From contig QXEO01000334.1 in assembly GCA_007115705.1 (NCBI GenBank), positions 1,273,567 to 1,337,566 of the forward strand: a stretch of DNA of 64,000 nt. The letters run 5' to 3'. Each line of letters begins with the position of its first letter. Position 1 is the first letter of the stretch. Under the pieces are notes generated by a model. It ran no database searches. It was not told where the DNA came from and saw only the letters and a program-made list of their open reading frames with translations. Shown in pieces: positions 63,801 to 64,000 of the stretch. Origin of the DNA: Dactylis glomerata. Taxonomy: Eukaryota; Streptophyta; Magnoliopsida; Poales; Poaceae. A program made the position numbers and the translations under genes.

Positions 63801-64000
63801 ATTTGGCATGCCGTCTAAATAAATCCATCTATGGCTTGAAGCAAGCTTCAAGGCAGTGGTACCTCAAGTTCGACAAGATTATTAGAACTTTTGGTTTTAC
63901 AGAAAATGTTGTGGACAACTGCATTTATGTTAAATTTAAGGGCAGTAGGTTCACAATATTAGTCCTGTATGTGGATGACATATTATTGGCCTGCAGCGAT
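60855..64000 (+). pseudogene. K gag-pol polyprotein (5' complete, one stop, runs off window)
   Basis: After the acceptor at 60854 the frame reads gag (FRPETVEQLTGSNFPKWKN, then UBN2-type gag), a CCHC knuckle (CFHCKKAGHYRKDC, near 61614-61655), protease (WWIDSGATSHVSN, near 61747), gag-pre-integrase (LWHHRLGHIS with CVDC), integrase core (HTDICGPL, FTDDFSRYGY, RSDHGGEY), and from about 63400 reverse transcriptase (VKTAFLNGDL, YGLKQASRQWY, YVDDILL at the window edge). This order, integrase before reverse transcriptase, defines Copia. The only break seen is TAG at 62657-62659, where the motif normally has Gln before QNGVAERRN; a single C-to-T explains it. The frame is otherwise open for more than 3.1 kb. 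RNase H and the 3' LTR are beyond the window. Confidence 0.9.

Larger units (their letters stand above)
49924..64000 (+). mobile_element. Element K: Copia retrotransposon, 5' LTR to reverse transcriptase
   Basis: It has a short 5' LTR (about 460 bases), an initiator-Met primer site at 50384, and after a large insertion a gag-pol frame to the window edge. Between leader and gag lie the Helitron-like segment and element E. K sits in the leader of H. The LTR start is uncertain: TGTTAGTTTTAACAGGG at 49924 is the best candidate, but without the 3' LTR this cannot be fixed. The element continues beyond 64000. Confidence 0.8.

Noticed and set aside
1..64000. CRISPR arrays, operons or bacterial genes
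   Set aside because: No regularly spaced direct repeats with unique spacers. All coding content is plant retrotransposon or plant-like.

Overview
This window looks like a stretch of a large, repeat-rich grass nuclear genome, probably a Pooideae relative of wheat, barley or oat. The evidence is the repeat content: Athila-like Gypsy LTRs starting TGATACGTCTC, a BARE/Angela-like Copia LTR, Tat-lineage Gypsy elements with two RNase H domains, and a Helitron-like 3' end. I see no intact host gene, no tRNA or rRNA gene, and nothing prokaryotic. Family names below are analogies, because no database was searched.

Layout. Almost every base can be placed in one nested stack of transposable elements, labelled A-K here. 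The root is F, a Tat-type Gypsy on the minus strand: partial 3' LTR 10107-10304 and an antisense gene relic 11491-13135. B, a minus-strand Gypsy, sits in F's 3' LTR (B 5' LTR 9773-10106, gag-pro-pol relic 9759-3659). A, an Athila-like element, lies in B's 3' region (3' LTR 1306-2993). On the other side C, a gag-only Athila-like element (13181-17230), lies in F's antisense gene. J, a minus-strand Copia (17231-29149), lies in C and contains an Athila-like array D (20093-27655). G2, a Tat Gypsy (29150-36927 plus 47045-47195), lies in J's 5' LTR. G1, a complete sister of G2 (36928-47039, target duplication ATTTT), lies in G2's gag. H, another Gypsy (5' LTR 47196-48760), also lies in G2's gag. K, a Copia (about 49924 to beyond 64000), lies in H's leader. 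A Helitron-like segment (50617-60509) lies in K's putative intron. E, a complete non-autonomous Athila-like element (51277-59770, target duplication GCTGC), lies in the Helitron. The deepest chain is F>C>J>G2>H>K>Helitron>E.

How the genes work together. G1 and G2 encode gag-pro-RT-RNaseH-second RNaseH-integrase as one frame on the minus strand, now broken mostly by stops of the C-to-T type. Between pol and the 3' LTR each carries an opposite-strand gene with its own TATA box. In G1 it is an intact 254-codon frame resembling an AT-hook joined to a plant B3 DNA-binding domain. F has an analogous antisense gene of another type (putative gypsy-type transposon protein), and B keeps a piece of a B3 domain at the same place. 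K appears to have its start codon inside the LTR, upstream of the primer binding site, on an exon whose splice donor joins in frame to gag. C, D and E lack pol and would need enzymes from another element.
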